From the NCBI GenBank assembly GCA_036005605.1, contig DASYQJ010000117.1, forward strand, positions 1-22,114: a stretch of DNA of 22,114 nt. Reading direction: 5' to 3'. Positions 21,586 through 22,114 of this stretch are shown here, piece after piece (position 1 is the stretch's first letter; every line of letters begins with the position of its first letter). The position numbers were made by a program, and so were the translations under genes. The DNA comes from JALZAA01 sp036005605. Its GTDB lineage: Bacteria > Actinomycetota > Acidimicrobiia > IMCC26256 > JACDBD01. Under the pieces are notes generated by a model that saw only the letters and a program-made list of their open reading frames with translations, was not told the origin of the DNA and made no database searches.

Positions 21586-22114
21586 GAGGCGAAGGCCAGC
21601 GCGCCGGCGTCGATCCCGTAGAGCGAGGCAGCGTTCTCGGAGAGGATGGCCCGGCGTTGCTCGTCCGACAGGGCCCCCGAGTGCTCCGCAAGCATCTCCT
21701 GCGACCACGGCCACGTGGAATCGCTGTGGGGGAAGTCGTTCGCCCACATGAGCCGGCGCCAGTTCATCATGCCGACGCTCTTGAAGGCCACCCAGTCGTC
21801 CTGGAACGTCGTGTAGATGTTCTCGGCGAAGTATTCCGACGGCAGCTTCGACAGCGCCTGTCCGGGCGGCAGCCAGTTGCGATGGCGCTTGAAGGCGTGG
21901 TCCATGCGGTACATGTAGTGCGGCACCCAGCCCGCGTCGGCTTCGACGCAGACGACGCGCAGCCTGGGGTGGCGCTCGAAGACGCCGCCCAGGACGAGCG
22001 TTCCCATGATGTCCTGGCAGCCGCGGATGACCGACAGGAATGCGTTCATGCGCGGTCCCCGTGTCGGCGCGCTGTCGCGCGTGGTGAGAATGTGGAAGGA
22101 CAGCGGCAGGCCGA
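21582..22114 (-). CDS. amidohydrolase family protein (ACMSD-like), 5'-truncated by the window edge
   Basis: C-terminal part of a metal-dependent amidohydrolase of the PF04909 (ACMSD/decarboxylase-like) group. The frame is open to the window end (GLPLSFHILTTRDSAP before the first ATG at 22049), so the start lies outside and that ATG is internal. Landmarks are the helix MGTLVLGGVFERHPRLRVVC, then EADAGWVPHYMYRMDHAFKR, and the metal-site segment WANDFPHSDSTWPWS, where Asp normally binds the catalytic metal. This subgroup is common in actinobacterial aromatic and xenobiotic catabolism clusters. Substrate unknown. It converges with the 189-residue gene, sharing the bases CTAA at the stops. Confidence 0.9.
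   Translation of the reverse strand, partial: GLPLSFHILTTRDSAPTRGPRMNAFLSVIRGCQDIMGTLVLGGVFERHPRLRVVCVEADAGWVPHYMYRMDHAFKRHRNWLPPGQALSKLPSEYFAENIYTTFQDDWVAFKSVGMMNWRRLMWANDFPHSDSTWPWSQEMLAEHSGALSDEQRRAILSENAASLYGIDAGALAFAS

Noticed and set aside
21582..22049. ATG at 22049 as true start of the amidohydrolase
   Set aside because: The frame stays open to the window end with protein-like sequence, and the remaining part is too short for the family.

Overview
The window is a very GC-rich, gene-dense chromosomal stretch whose gene content points to a high-GC actinobacterium. The main evidence is two F420-type luciferase-like oxidoreductases, a Streptomyces/Mycobacterium-style partner-switching set, a cytochrome P450, an acyl-CoA-metabolism-type phosphotransferase, a 'plasmid stabilization'-like SAP/Rho_N protein and a CsbD protein. 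An uncultured lineage near Acidimicrobiia or Thermoleophilia is my guess; no rRNA or other marker in the window fixes the taxonomy. I see no tRNA, rRNA, CRISPR array, insertion sequence or phage gene, and no gene-free stretch above 300 bases. The genes at both window edges (phosphotransferase on the left, amidohydrolase on the right) are cut by the window.

Left part (1-3.8 kb), catabolic/redox accessory genes: the end of an APH-type kinase, then a translationally coupled SDR-P450 pair on the minus strand, divergent from an F420-type LLM oxidoreductase. 3.8-6.8 kb is a probable four-gene minus-strand operon: ZIP-like metal transporter, DHRS1-like SDR, a protein with a C-terminal diadenylate-cyclase (DisA_N/DAC-like) domain behind an unrecognised N-terminal region, and a small GNAT acetyltransferase. 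The last three are joined by GTGA start/stop overlaps. This is the best candidate for an undescribed nucleotide-signalling arrangement. 6.9-10.2 kb holds a small PLDc_N-type membrane protein, a YihY/BrkB membrane protein and an Aquifex-type short aconitase.

Middle part (10.2-15.5 kb), apparent general-stress region: a STAS anti-anti-sigma factor, a PAS-GAF-PP2C (RsbU-like) phosphatase and an RsbW-like anti-sigma kinase, with no sigma factor in the window. Around them are small stress-type proteins (a basic DUF7218-like protein, a SAP/Rho_N 'plasmid stabilization' protein, CsbD). Upstream of several of these small genes I find G-N-N-T / 16 nt / GGG(T/C)A(T/C) elements like sigma-B/sigma-F promoters. 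Two of them are strong (GTTT-N16-GGGCAT and GTTT-N16-GGGCAC). The simplest reading is that the partner-switching proteins control a stress sigma factor encoded elsewhere, which transcribes these small genes.

Right part (15.5-22.1 kb): a tightly coupled minus-strand trio of a nitrate-reductase-like molybdopterin oxidoreductase (missing the usual fourth cluster cysteine), a ferritin-like helical protein and a GPR1/FUN34/YaaH-like membrane protein. Next come a divergent pair of phosphodiester/phosphate hydrolases (GDPD and EEP family), two small conserved hypothetical genes, and the end of an ACMSD-type amidohydrolase. Long open frames antisense to these genes are by-products of GC-rich codon use and are left out.
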